64,000 nt of DNA, from assembly GCF_028609845.1 (NCBI RefSeq), contig NZ_CP063191.1, positions 62,001 through 126,000 on the forward strand. Direction: 5' to 3'. Below the pieces are notes generated by a model. That model worked only from the letters and a program-made list of their open reading frames with translations. It was not told the origin of the DNA and made no database searches. The stretch comes from Corynebacterium heidelbergense (GTDB taxonomy: Bacteria; Actinomycetota; Actinomycetes; Mycobacteriales; Mycobacteriaceae). Positions 26,067-35,222 of this stretch are shown piece by piece. Numbering within the stretch: the first letter of the stretch is position 1; the number at the start of each line of letters is the position of its first letter. A program made the translations under genes and the position numbers.

Positions 26067-26882
26067 TCATGGCGGCTCCGCAGTGTCCTGCGGTGGGGTG
26101 AACAAAAAGTGGAGCTGGCCAGTGCGGGGGTGTGCCACCACATCCGCGCTGACCTTGAAAAGACGGGAGATCCGCTCGGCCGTCAGTACCTCCGCCGTGG
26201 GCCCTTGCGCCGCGACGCCGCCCGCGCTGAGGAGGATTACGTGATCCGCGTAATGACGCGCCAAATTGAGGTCGTGGAGGGCCAGCACGACGGTTTTGTC
26301 CAGCCCACCAATGAGCTCCATGATGTTTATTTGGGACGCCAAGTCTAAATGGTTTGTTGGTTCATCCAACACCATGATCGGTGCCTGCTGGGCTAAAGCC
26401 CGGGATATGAGCACTCGCTGCTGCTCACCACCCGATAGGGAGGCAAAGTCCCGTTCGGCGGCATACGCAGTTTGCGTAGCGGCGAGGGCTTCCCGAACCT
26501 GACGTGAATCAAATTGGCGGGAGAACTCGAAAAGACCCCGGCCCGCGTCGCAGCCCATACGCACGATGTCGTTGACGCTGAATCCGGCCCAGGTGTCGTG
26601 CTGCTGGGCCACCACTGAACGCATTCGGGCGAGCTCTCGCATGCTGCGCGAGGTATTTGGCGTCCCAAAGAAAGAAACGGATCCAGACGAAGGAACGAGG
26701 GAGTGGGTGATAGCCCCCAAGAGGGTGGATTTACCGGAGCCATTGGGCCCGACGATGGCGGTGACGCGGCCTGCAGGGGCCTCGCAGGTGACTTCGCGGA
26801 AGACCTTGCGGCGACCGCGCTGCACCGTGACGCGATCCACGCTCACCGCCGCCTCCGACCGATCGCGATCGGTGCTTATCAT
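26067..26882 (-). CDS. FecE/FepC-type ABC transporter ATPase
   Basis: The 271-residue ATPase energises import through the adjacent permease. It shows Walker A GPNGSGKST, Q-loop VVAQQHD, signature LSGGEQQR, Walker B PIMVLDEP and the switch His in LALHDLNLA. The last residues (GQLHFLF) are typical of siderophore and cobalamin type ATPases. The ATG at 26882 overlaps the permease stop (ATGA). An upstream-extended frame is not protein-like. Confidence 0.94.
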   Translation of the reverse strand: MISTDRDRSEAAVSVDRVTVQRGRRKVFREVTCEAPAGRVTAIVGPNGSGKSTLLGAITHSLVPSSGSVSFFGTPNTSRSMRELARMRSVVAQQHDTWAGFSVNDIVRMGCDAGRGLFEFSRQFDSRQVREALAATQTAYAAERDFASLSGGEQQRVLISRALAQQAPIMVLDEPTNHLDLASQINIMELIGGLDKTVVLALHDLNLARHYADHVILLSAGGVAAQGPTAEVLTAERISRLFKVSADVVAHPRTGQLHFLFTPPQDTAEPP

Positions 26883-27940
26883 CGCCCGAGACCTCCCCGC
26901 CGGCCGCGCCGGAGCAACCACAGGAAGAAGGGGCCGCCGACAAGCGCGGTGAAGACGCTCAAGGGGATTTCCTGGCCTCCGGCAATGGTGCGGGAGGCCA
27001 TGTCGATGGCGACCAATACAGCCGCGCCCCACACCGCGCAGGCCGGCAACAACCAGCGATGATCCGGGCCGATGAGCAGGCGCAGCGCGTGGGGAACGAA
27101 CAACCCCAGGAAACCGACGGTGCCCGCGAGCCCCACGGCCACGCCGGTGAGCGCGGCGACCGCGAAGACCGCGAAGATCCGCACCCGCGTGGGGCTAAGG
27201 CCCAGGGCCAGGGCATCTTCATCCCCGAGCGTCATGACGTTTAAGTCCCGGGCGCGCAGGAACACCGCGGCAAGTGCTGCAGCGACGATGATCGCGGGAA
27301 TAACGAGCCGACCCGTGGACTCCACCCCGGCCACGCTGCCCAGCAGCCAGAACAAGATGGCGGAGGCCTCAGTGGGGTCCAGCCGCAACTGCACAAAGCT
27401 CGTCGCCGCCAGGGCCATCTGCCCCACGGCCACCCCGGCGAGGATGACGCGCGGACCGGACACCATCCGGTCCCCAGCAGCCAGAGCGAGGATGAGGACC
27501 AGCGCGGCCAGGGCGCCCAGGATGGGAGGCAGCGGGCCGGAGAGGAACACCCCCGACAGGGATAACGCGCTACCGAAGGCGAGGGCCAGGACCGCGCAGA
27601 GCGAGGCCCCGGCGCTTATGCCGAGGATCCCCGGTTCCGCCAGCGGATTGCGCACAACAGCCTGCAACACCGCCCCGGCCGGGGCCAACGCAGCACCCAC
27701 CAGGGCCGCCGCGAGCGTTCGGGGAAAACGCAATTGCCAAACGATCTGGTCGTAAACGGCCACCTGATCCCGGTTGACCGCAGAAGACGAACCGAATAGG
27801 TGGCTGCTGAGCACGTCCACGGCCGCGGGCAAAGGCACCCGGACAAGCCCCAGGGCGATGCTGGCACAGGCGGCCGCGACCAGGGCACAGGCGCCGAAGC
27901 CGGTGGCCAGCAGGCCCTTCCGGGCGTGCGAAATGGGCAT
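26879..27940 (-). CDS. FecCD-family ABC transporter permease
   Basis: The 353-residue protein has about nine to ten membrane helices and the FecCD hallmarks: LRFPRTLAAALVGAALAPAGAVLQ, RNPLAEPGILGISAGAS and the late GTVGFLGLFVPHALRLLIGPDH, the loop that contacts the ATPase. Members import iron-siderophores, haem, cobalamin and other metal complexes. Only one permease gene is present, so it probably works as a homodimer. The ATG at 27940 follows an AGGAA ribosome site. Confidence 0.93.
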   Translation of the reverse strand: MPISHARKGLLATGFGACALVAAACASIALGLVRVPLPAAVDVLSSHLFGSSSAVNRDQVAVYDQIVWQLRFPRTLAAALVGAALAPAGAVLQAVVRNPLAEPGILGISAGASLCAVLALAFGSALSLSGVFLSGPLPPILGALAALVLILALAAGDRMVSGPRVILAGVAVGQMALAATSFVQLRLDPTEASAILFWLLGSVAGVESTGRLVIPAIIVAAALAAVFLRARDLNVMTLGDEDALALGLSPTRVRIFAVFAVAALTGVAVGLAGTVGFLGLFVPHALRLLIGPDHRWLLPACAVWGAAVLVAIDMASRTIAGGQEIPLSVFTALVGGPFFLWLLRRGRRGGLGR

Positions 27941-28031
27941 GGGTGATTCCTGCGTTGGGGGGGTAGAGGGAGGGGGGAGGGGGAGAGGGTAAAGAGTTGG
28001 AGGTGGGCGGTGGGGCTTGCTTCGGCGGGCG

Positions 28032-29159
28032 TTAGCGCTTCGCTGCGTCCGAGATCTTGGCCACCGCGATGTGGTTCAGCGGGCCGTAGTAGGCGCTATC
28101 CGAGACGCTGACCCAGCGGTTATGCTTCGCGGCCTCCCATTGGGGGTATTTGGCGAAAAGCTTTTTGGCCTCTTCTGCGGGATTTTCCGCTGGTGAGAAT
28201 TGCCCGAGGACCAGCACATCCACTTTCGCGGAGGCTAGCTTTTCGGCGTTGAGGGTCTTGGTGGTTTCCGCGTCCCCCTCAATGGAATTCTCCAGCCCGG
28301 CCTTGGCGAGAATGTCGTCGTAGATCCCGCCGGTCATCACTGCGGGTAGGCCGTTGGTGTTCATAGCAGCCATTCCGGGATAGGCGATGAGGGCGTGCTT
28401 ATCGCCCTGGGGTTGGCCGTGCGCAGCGATAGATTCGATGGCTTTGTTCTTGCCTTCGATGTACCCGGCAGCCTTTTGCTGCACATTGAAGATCCGACCA
28501 AAATCCATGAGCATATCAAAGGAGTCCTTGATGCCCGTGGGCGAGCCGTCCTTCTTTTTCGCGCTGGCCCCGGGCTGGGCAGAGTCGCATTGTGCGGGGT
28601 TGACATAACTGGCGATGCCCTGCTGGGCCAGTTGATCTCTGGTGGGTGCCCCGGCTCCGGGGTCGAAACCACCGGCCCACGTGGAAATGACCATGTCAGG
28701 CTTGGCGGCAAGGACTTGCTCTGCGGTGGTGGCTCCGGCGGGGCTCTGCCCGGGGATGGTGGGCAAGGCGCTGATGCGTGGCACCATGCCCCTGTCGTCG
28801 GAGACGCCGTAATTTTGCGCATTCCCGATGATTGCCTTGTCCTGGTCTAGAACCAGGAGGCTTTCCACCTCGCCCACGGAAGCGCCGTTGAGAATGAGGA
28901 CTCGGGACGGGGCTTTAGTGAAAGTCACCTCGCGGCCGCAATTGTTGATCGTCAAGGGGTAGGCACTGTTTTCCGGGCGGGGCACGGTGTAGCTGGAGGA
29001 TTCCGCCGACTGGTTTTCGGAATTGTCACCACAACCGGTGAGGACGGAACCGGCCGCCAACAGGGCAACAGCCGACACGATGGCGATGGGGGTTTTTGCG
29101 GATGTTTCTCGCCGAGCACGGTGGCCGTGTTGATGGCTGGTTCCAAGAGGGGAAGTCAC
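28032..29159 (-). CDS. FepB/BtuF-type metal-complex-binding lipoprotein
   Basis: The 375-residue lipoprotein has a signal peptide with lipobox SVLTGC (Cys about residue 43), so it is anchored outside the cell membrane. The mature part is a Fe-B12-type binding protein: NNCGREVTFTKAPSRVLILNGASVGEVESLL, KPDMVISTWAGGF, and a late IYDDILAKAGLEN segment. It would hand a metal complex to the permease. The GTG at 29159 is taken as start. A C-rich 91-base gap separates it from the permease gene. It is divergent from an SDR gene, and the 132-base gap (29160-29291) should hold the operon promoter; no DtxR- or Zur-like palindrome was found there by eye. Confidence 0.9.
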   Translation of the reverse strand: MTSPLGTSHQHGHRARRETSAKTPIAIVSAVALLAAGSVLTGCGDNSENQSAESSSYTVPRPENSAYPLTINNCGREVTFTKAPSRVLILNGASVGEVESLLVLDQDKAIIGNAQNYGVSDDRGMVPRISALPTIPGQSPAGATTAEQVLAAKPDMVISTWAGGFDPGAGAPTRDQLAQQGIASYVNPAQCDSAQPGASAKKKDGSPTGIKDSFDMLMDFGRIFNVQQKAAGYIEGKNKAIESIAAHGQPQGDKHALIAYPGMAAMNTNGLPAVMTGGIYDDILAKAGLENSIEGDAETTKTLNAEKLASAKVDVLVLGQFSPAENPAEEAKKLFAKYPQWEAAKHNRWVSVSDSAYYGPLNHIAVAKISDAAKR

Positions 29160-29291
29160 AGTGGTTATGTCTTTCGATTACGCGGGTTTGGCTTAGTAGT
29201 CGGATAGGGGAGGCCATGAGTTCCCGGCGGTTTCCCGGACAGCGATTTCCAGACCGGCGGCTCCCGGGACGAGTCACTACTGTGGGGTGCC

Positions 29292-30056
29292 ATGACTGAA
29301 CCACAAGCACAAAGCGAAAAAGCACAGGGCCGGTGGGCTGTGATCACCGGGGCCTCCGGAGGAATCGGGGAGGCGACGGCAAAGGCCCTCGCCGCCGATG
29401 GTTGGCGCGTCCTGCTCGCCGCCCGCAGGGAGGAGCAATTGCGCCGCGTGGCCGGGGAGATCGGAGCGGCCGGAGGCGTGGCGGAGTTCGCGGTGGTGGA
29501 CGTCAGCGACCCGGCGTCGGTCAGCGACTTCGCGGAGCGCGTCCGCCAGGTGGCCGGGGCGGTGGATCTCCTGGTCAACAACGCCGGCGGGGCACGTGGG
29601 CTGGAGCCGATAGTGGAGACTGATCCTGCCGACTGGCGGTGGATGTACGAGGCCAACGTGCTGGGCACCCTCAACACCACCCGTGCGCTCTACAAGCAAT
29701 TGAAGGCTGCTGCGGCTGGGCAGGTGATCAATGTGGTGTCCATGGCGGGGCGGGCGGCCTATCGCAACGGCGCGGGTTATAACGCGGCGAAATTTGGGCA
29801 GACCGCGGTGACCGATGTGATGCGCATGGAATTCGCTGCGGATGGCGTGCGGGTGTGCCAGGTGGATCCGGGGCGCGTGGCCACCGAATTCTCCCTCAAC
29901 CGCTTCAAGGGGGACCAGCAGCGGGCTGAAGAGGTTTACGCGGACAAGTTGAACCTCGTTGCCGAGGATATCGCGGAGGCCATTCGCTGGATCGCGGACC
30001 GGCCGCGGCACATGGATGTGGAATCCATCATGATCAAGCCCCTCGACCAGGTTTAG
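29292..30056 (+). CDS. Short-chain dehydrogenase/reductase (SDR)
   Basis: This 254-residue classical SDR has the cofactor loop TGASGGIGEATA, LLVNNAGG, catalytic Ser in NVVSMAGRAAY and the YNAAK active-site pair. The Arg-rich ARREEQL after the second strand suggests NADPH. It belongs near the YdfG group (3-hydroxy acid or serine dehydrogenases, COG4221). The substrate cannot be inferred. It is convergent with the acyltransferase gene, 15 bases apart. Confidence 0.92.
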   Translation: MTEPQAQSEKAQGRWAVITGASGGIGEATAKALAADGWRVLLAARREEQLRRVAGEIGAAGGVAEFAVVDVSDPASVSDFAERVRQVAGAVDLLVNNAGGARGLEPIVETDPADWRWMYEANVLGTLNTTRALYKQLKAAAAGQVINVVSMAGRAAYRNGAGYNAAKFGQTAVTDVMRMEFAADGVRVCQVDPGRVATEFSLNRFKGDQQRAEEVYADKLNLVAEDIAEAIRWIADRPRHMDVESIMIKPLDQV

Positions 30057-30071
30057 GCCCGGTACTCTGCC

Positions 30072-32294
30072 TTAGCCATTCGGGAACATCTGCCGGTCCA
30101 GCTCGGGGACCAGCGTGGTGGCAAAGACGTTGGTGAAGTGGTGCGCGTCCCGGTAGGCCACCATATTGCCGATGATGGCCGGGCAGTAGCCGTCCTTGCA
30201 GATCGCGTTGGTCAGGTCCACGTGGGTCACGTCCATGCCGGAGTAGGCCTTGATGGCGGGGTTGACGGGTTTCAGGGAGCGGTCCTGCTTCGTACCGCAC
30301 TCTTCGTTGATCTTGGCGATCTCCTCCTTCGTCACGGAGTTTTTGTCGGCCACGCCCTTGAACTCCCGGCCCCGGGGGGTCATGGTTCGGTGGCCCTCTT
30401 CCATTTCCCCCACGCAGGTGCGCATGTCCACGGGGCCCCACGGATGTTGGCTCTCGTCGAACATGTGCCAGGGGTTGTCCCGCACCAGCCAGGAGTGGAT
30501 GCCCTTGTCGGAAAAGTCCTTGACGAGGTCCACATATTCCTTGGGCACCGTCTCCGGGCCGGTTCCCCAAATGTCGGTGGGGCGGGTGGAGGTCATGAGA
30601 ATGCCTTCGGTGGGCGGATTTTTATCGATGTAGTCCACCACCTTTTTGGACCACTCCTTGCAGGAGGGATAGGGCTCCCCAGTCCACAGCGGAACCGTGG
30701 AGTTCACGGGGCACCCCATCTTCAGCAGCGGGACCACGCGGATGTGGTTGAGCTTGCCCACTTCGTCCATTGCTGGCATGTAGTGCTCGGAGTGAGAACC
30801 CCCGATGACGTAAAGGGTCTTCTTGGACCCGCGGTCGCCGTAGGCACACGGGGTATCGGACTTGTTGTAGTTCTGTTTGAGCACCACATCAGAGCCCTCG
30901 AAACCTATTTGACAACCATCGGGCTGGGTCGGGGGAAGCAACGCCTCGAAGTCCTCCAGCGGCGGCACCAGCGGCAGATTGCCCCGCGGCACGCGCCCCT
31001 CGGTGAAGGCCAGGGCCCCCGGGTACAGCGTGCGGTCCTGGGCCACGGTCCACAGTTGATCGTCATCGAGCTGGTGTTTGCGTTCCACCAACAGTGGGGC
31101 ACAAACCACAGCACCCGCGATCACCACAATGACCGCTGAGTACACCACCTTCGGCCACTTCGCGAAGCTGGCCCGCAGATACTCCCGGTCGAAGACCACC
31201 GTGGACCGCCGGGGCCGACTTTTCTGCCGGAGGGGCCGCTCTACCAGGCGGTTTGTGATCCAGGCTAGAACAACGCTGGCGACGATGACTGCCAATCCGC
31301 CCATTACCGCGCGGCTCTGCCACAGCTTCCACTGGCCCGCGAGGATCAGCAGCGGCCAGTGCCATAGGTACAGCGCGTAGGAGATGCCGCCAAGGAACTG
31401 CAGCGGCCGGGAATTCAACAACCGGGTGACTCCTACGGTGTGCGCCCCCTGCCCCGCCAGAAGTACGAGGACCGCACCGCTCAGGGGGAGCAGGGTCCAG
31501 GGGCCGGGGAAGGTTTGGGCCCCGTTGACCACCCAACCGGTCGCGATGATGAGGGTTAGGCCTGACCATCCGATGACTTGCCGTAGTCGGGGCGGCAAGT
31601 CCGGAATGATCGGTGGTAGGCGTTTGCCGTTGTCCGCCCGCCGGGGCAGGATCAGCATCCCGAGGAGCCCACCCAGGCCCACCTCCCAGAACCGGGAGAA
31701 AGTGGAGTAGTAATTTACCGACTGGTTAGTACCCGCCATCACCGCGGCGTAGCTGAAGGAGGCGCCCACGAGCGCCATGAGGACTACTGTGAGGGCGCGC
31801 CGGGAGTGGCGTCGAAAAAGGAAGGCAAGGACAGCCACCAGTAACAGCGAGGCCACATAAATCTGCATCTGCGCGGACATGGACCACAGGTGCTGGAAAG
31901 GGCTCACCGGATTTTGGGCGGTGGTGTATTCCCGGCCGGAGAGCGCCAACTGCCAGTTGATGTAGTAGCCCAGTGCGGCGACGGAATCATCGGCCACGGA
32001 GTTGTGCACCAGCGTGCTCATGAAGGCCAGGCTGGCGGCCAGAGTGGAGCCCACCACCACCGCGAGCAGCGGGAAGAGGCGCCGGATGATGCGCAACAGG
32101 GACTGCAGGAACGTGAGCCCCTTGGGGTTGCGGGCGTTGCCCAACTGGGAGGAGAAGAAGAACACGCCCCCCAGCAGCAGGAATACGTCCACGCCGGAGG
32201 AGACTCGTCCGACGAAAATGTGGAAGACGACAACGAGCGCGATAGCTAAACCGCGCAATCCCTCCACGTCGCGACGAAATCTCGAACTGGCCAT
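30072..32294 (-). CDS. OafA/YrhL-type membrane acyltransferase with C-terminal SGNH domain
   Basis: The 740-residue protein has an acyltransferase-3 membrane domain (RDVEGLRGLAIALVVVFHI with the catalytic His, residues 8-27; about ten helices up to residue 390) and a C-terminal extracytoplasmic SGNH domain (VIGGSHSEHYMPA with the Ser, late DAHHFTNVFA with Asp-His). Such two-part enzymes acetylate cell-envelope sugars or lipids; in corynebacteria, arabinogalactan, trehalose mycolates or peptidoglycan are candidates. The ATG at 32294 gives the canonical N-terminus. Confidence 0.9.
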   Translation of the reverse strand: MASSRFRRDVEGLRGLAIALVVVFHIFVGRVSSGVDVFLLLGGVFFFSSQLGNARNPKGLTFLQSLLRIIRRLFPLLAVVVGSTLAASLAFMSTLVHNSVADDSVAALGYYINWQLALSGREYTTAQNPVSPFQHLWSMSAQMQIYVASLLLVAVLAFLFRRHSRRALTVVLMALVGASFSYAAVMAGTNQSVNYYSTFSRFWEVGLGGLLGMLILPRRADNGKRLPPIIPDLPPRLRQVIGWSGLTLIIATGWVVNGAQTFPGPWTLLPLSGAVLVLLAGQGAHTVGVTRLLNSRPLQFLGGISYALYLWHWPLLILAGQWKLWQSRAVMGGLAVIVASVVLAWITNRLVERPLRQKSRPRRSTVVFDREYLRASFAKWPKVVYSAVIVVIAGAVVCAPLLVERKHQLDDDQLWTVAQDRTLYPGALAFTEGRVPRGNLPLVPPLEDFEALLPPTQPDGCQIGFEGSDVVLKQNYNKSDTPCAYGDRGSKKTLYVIGGSHSEHYMPAMDEVGKLNHIRVVPLLKMGCPVNSTVPLWTGEPYPSCKEWSKKVVDYIDKNPPTEGILMTSTRPTDIWGTGPETVPKEYVDLVKDFSDKGIHSWLVRDNPWHMFDESQHPWGPVDMRTCVGEMEEGHRTMTPRGREFKGVADKNSVTKEEIAKINEECGTKQDRSLKPVNPAIKAYSGMDVTHVDLTNAICKDGYCPAIIGNMVAYRDAHHFTNVFATTLVPELDRQMFPNG

Positions 32295-32606
32295 AGGGCC
32301 GTAATCTTAAAGGGTGGGCCGGACAATGGAAAATGGCCTCCAGCAGGCGATTTGGGTCACACTTTAGGTTTGTTCGGCTAAGTAATTACGGGGGAAAGGC
32401 CGGGGGAGGATCGGGAAGCGCCCGCGGATAAGCGGGGATAGGCGGGCATAGGCGGTGGCGACAAGCGGCGGGCCCCCGAAACGGCGGTGAAACAACCCGA
32501 GCATTCCTAGCATTGGAAACACCAGGCATTGGGAACACAAGGACAGCGCTCGATCGGCAGGGCGCGTCAACGCAGCAGCATCAACACAACACAGGGGAGA
32601 AGAACG
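32295..32606. other. Intergenic stretch with a small tandem duplication
   Basis: These 312 bases separate divergent genes and must hold two promoters. Apart from a 16-base tandem duplication at 32510-32541 (GCATTGGRAACACMAG twice, two differences), no gene or RNA was seen. Confidence 0.5.
32510..32541. repeat. Tandem 16-bp direct repeat
   Basis: GCATTGGAAACACCAG is followed directly by GCATTGGGAACACAAG. The pair sits 66 bases before the flavodoxin-like gene and could be a direct-repeat operator or a chance duplication. Confidence 0.5.
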
Positions 32607-33188
32607 ATGACCACTCCAGCGCCACAATCGGGAATCACCACGGCCGCTACGAACCCGGGGAAATCCGTCCCAGCTGAGGGGCAAAGCTCCGGCGGCGGAA
32701 ACAGCTCCGAGGGCGCGGCAAAAACGCTGCTTGTCGTCCATCACAGCCCCACGGAAGTGGGCCAGCGCATCGCAGCGGTTGTGCTGGACGCGGCTCGGGC
32801 GGCCCAGCGGGAGATTGCGGAATCCGGGGCTGCATCGGTGCGGATTGTGGAGCGGGATGCTCTTATTCCGGACGCCGATGAGCTCCGCGCGGCCGATGCC
32901 GTCATCCTCGGCACACCCGCGAACTTCGGCTACATCTCCGGTGCGCTTAAACACTACTTCGATAGCACCTTCGACCAGGCCAAAGACGATACCCAGGGCC
33001 TTCCCGTGAGCTGGTGGATCCGCGGCGGGTACGACACAACCGGCGCGGAAAAGGCGCTGCGCGCAATAACAACCGGGCTGCAATGGGATGTGGCCGTGGA
33101 ACCGGTCATGTTCACCGGAGATGTCGAACCCCAACGGGAAGTACTACACAACATGGCCCAGGCAATGGTGGGACTTTTGGTGGAGTGA
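32607..33188 (+). CDS. Flavodoxin / NADPH-dependent FMN reductase-like protein
   Basis: The 193-residue protein has a disordered first 35 residues and then a flavodoxin-like fold: TLLVVHHSPTEVGQRIA (FMN phosphate loop), AVILGTPANFGYISGALKHYFD, and WWIRGGYDTTGAEKALRAI. Such proteins are NAD(P)H:quinone or FMN reductases, or electron carriers. The ATG at 32607 follows AGGGGAGAAG; the open frame upstream is not conserved-looking. 139 bases separate it from the next gene. Confidence 0.85.
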   Translation: MTTPAPQSGITTAATNPGKSVPAEGQSSGGGNSSEGAAKTLLVVHHSPTEVGQRIAAVVLDAARAAQREIAESGAASVRIVERDALIPDADELRAADAVILGTPANFGYISGALKHYFDSTFDQAKDDTQGLPVSWWIRGGYDTTGAEKALRAITTGLQWDVAVEPVMFTGDVEPQREVLHNMAQAMVGLLVE

Positions 33189-33327
33189 AGGCTGGCCACA
33201 TGGGGCCCAAGCCACCTAGGGTGGAAACGAACAATCGAATTTCTCGCTTGCATCCGGTCCCGGGTTTGCCGTCAAACGTTGTCGATGGTGCCGGGCGCGG
33301 GGCACACAGGACGGAGCTTGCAGGATC

Positions 33328-34371
33328 GTGACCACTGGCGAACCTCTTCACCAGAACGAACCCCAGTTGGCATCCCGACTGACCACACTATGGGGAATTG
33401 ACGTACCGATAATCGGCGCCCCGATGGCCGGGCGCTCCGGGGGAGAATTGGCCGCAGCGGTCACCCTGGGCGGGGGGCTGGGCATGTTTGGTGCAGGAGC
33501 CAGCAGCAGCCCGGAATGGATTATCGACAATGCCCGGACCGCCGAACGCATCATCGGCGCCGAGTCCCAGCGGGACCCCCGCACGTACGGCATTGGGCTC
33601 ATGCTGTGGGCCCTGGCGGATCACCCCGAGCAGTGGGAGGCCGTGCTCGAGGCCCGGCCGAAGGTGGCCAGCCTGTCCTTTGGGGATCCGGCGCCCTACG
33701 TCGCTGCCGCTCACGAGGCGGGGATCAGCGTGGTGACCAGCGTGAACGACCTAGCCCAACTGCGGCAGGCGCTGGACGCGGATGTGGACGCGATCTGCAT
33801 CCAGGGCACGGATGCCGGTGGGCATACCGGGCGCATCGGGACGATGCCGCTGATGCAGCTCGCCTTGGATTACCTGGAGGTGCATGCGCCCGGCATCCCC
33901 ACTGCCGTCGCGGGCGGGATCGGCAGCGGGCGGGGCGTGGCCGCAGCGCTGGCAGCCGGGGCCGACGCGGCCTGGGTGGGTACGGCCCTGCTGGCCAGCC
34001 CGGAGGCCACCGGAAGCGCGGAGCTGAAGGCGGCTGCGGTGAAGACCGGGTCCAAGCACACCGTGCTGACGGACATCTATGACCGGGCAGAGCAGGTCCA
34101 GTGGGATACGGAGAAATGGCCCACCCGGACGGTGCGTAACGGTTTCGTGGACGCCTATGCCGGGTTGTCTGATAGCGGAGAGGTGAGCGACGCCGAGCTC
34201 ATCGCCGCCCGCGGGGAGGGTGGAGATTTCGCCGGGGACCTGAAACTGCATGCGGGGCAAGGGATTAGCTTGTTGCGCGCGGAGCTGCCAGCCGCGGAAG
34301 TCGTGCGCCAGCTAGCGAGTGAGGCGGAGAAGTTCCTGCAGCGGTTGAGCAACGGCCGCCAGAAGGATTGA
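33328..34371 (+). CDS. Nitronate monooxygenase (2-nitropropane dioxygenase family)
   Basis: The 347-residue FMN-dependent TIM-barrel protein has IIGAPMAGRSGGELAAAVTLGGGLGMFGAG at the N-terminus, ICIQGTDAGGHTGRIG with the catalytic-site His, and the FMN phosphate motif PTAVAGGIGSGRGVAAALAAGADAAWVGTALLAS. These enzymes oxidise nitronates such as propionate 3-nitronate and protect against them. The start is a GTG at 33328. It appears to be a single-gene unit. Confidence 0.92.
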   Translation: MTTGEPLHQNEPQLASRLTTLWGIDVPIIGAPMAGRSGGELAAAVTLGGGLGMFGAGASSSPEWIIDNARTAERIIGAESQRDPRTYGIGLMLWALADHPEQWEAVLEARPKVASLSFGDPAPYVAAAHEAGISVVTSVNDLAQLRQALDADVDAICIQGTDAGGHTGRIGTMPLMQLALDYLEVHAPGIPTAVAGGIGSGRGVAAALAAGADAAWVGTALLASPEATGSAELKAAAVKTGSKHTVLTDIYDRAEQVQWDTEKWPTRTVRNGFVDAYAGLSDSGEVSDAELIAARGEGGDFAGDLKLHAGQGISLLRAELPAAEVVRQLASEAEKFLQRLSNGRQKD

Positions 34372-34579
34372 TGCGGGCACGACGTTTGCCAGAGCGGCTC
34401 AAGTGGGGACAACGGCTCTGAGAGTAGCTGAGACAGGCCGCGGTGAGGCGAAAACAACCGCCCAGTCGTGGAACACGACACTGGAGGCGTACAGGGGACT
34501 GGCCGCGTTCAACTGCAACTTTAAGCGATAAGTGGGTACTAACTAGCGTAGAACTTTTTAACAAGTCATAATTAGTTCC

Positions 34580-34879
34580 ATGCAAACCCTTATCCTAGCG
34601 GCAAATAGCAACATCCCTCCCCTCAGCATTCTGGGCTGGATCATCATCGGTGGTCTCGCCGGCTGGATCGGTTCTAAGATCATGGGAACCGATGCTCAGA
34701 TGGGCATTATCGCCAACATCGTCGTTGGCGTGATCGGTGGCCTCCTGGGTGGATTCATCCTCGGCTTGATCTTCGACGTCGGCTCCGGTGGCTGGATCTT
34801 CTCCTTCCTGACCTGCCTCGTCGGTGCCTGCATCTTCCTGGCGATCGCCAAGGCTTTCATGGGCCGAAGCCGCAAGTAA
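34580..34879 (+). CDS. GlsB/YeaQ/YmgE-family small membrane protein
   Basis: This 99-residue protein has three hydrophobic helices with the family pattern LGWIIIGGLAGWIGSKIMG, IVVGVIGGLLGGFILG and a final short basic tail. The family (transglycosylase-associated protein) is small, widespread, often stress-induced and without a proven biochemical role. The upstream 208 bases hold the promoter. Confidence 0.93.
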   Translation: MQTLILAANSNIPPLSILGWIIIGGLAGWIGSKIMGTDAQMGIIANIVVGVIGGLLGGFILGLIFDVGSGGWIFSFLTCLVGACIFLAIAKAFMGRSRK

Positions 34880-35222
34880 CGGCAATCCACGAGTTGCTCG
34901 CCGGGCGGCATTGGTTGCCGATGCCATGGCGACCAGCCTGAAAGATTCGAACACCCCCGGGTAGCTCCCCGTCCCGCCGCTACGGCGGATGACAGGGAGG
35001 TTCCACCGGGGATTTTCTCATGCCTATCTCCCCGTTGTGGATAACGGCACTTCTGTGGACAACGAGCGGGTTCGGGTGGCGCCAGCGAGCCGTGTAGTCC
35101 CTGCCGTGGTTAGGGTGGGCCCCACACAGCTTCAGCGGGGGCAGCAGACACCGCCTCCGACAACACAACACCACCAGCCGTGAATCACCGGCTCAAGCCA
35201 GGAAAGGCCACGGACCCCAGGC
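34880..35222. other. Intergenic stretch with two DnaA-box-like sites
   Basis: The 343 bases between the GlsB-like gene and tag contain only short frames that do not look coding. Two DnaA-box-like nonamers lie at 35035-35062. No other element was recognised. Confidence 0.4.
35035..35062 (-). promoter_or_regulatory. Pair of DnaA boxes
   Basis: Read on the minus strand, 35044-35035 is TTATCCACAA (the classic DnaA box) and 35062-35054 is TTGTCCACA (the actinobacterial consensus). The two lie about two helical turns apart in the same orientation. They could bind DnaA for titration or for regulation of a neighbouring gene. No dnaA or dnaN gene is near, so this is not the replication origin. Confidence 0.5.

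Noticed and set aside
29160..29291. Iron or zinc regulator box before the importer-metallophore operon
   Set aside because: No near match to the 19-bp DtxR palindrome or an AT-rich Zur palindrome was visible; a weight-matrix scan would be needed.
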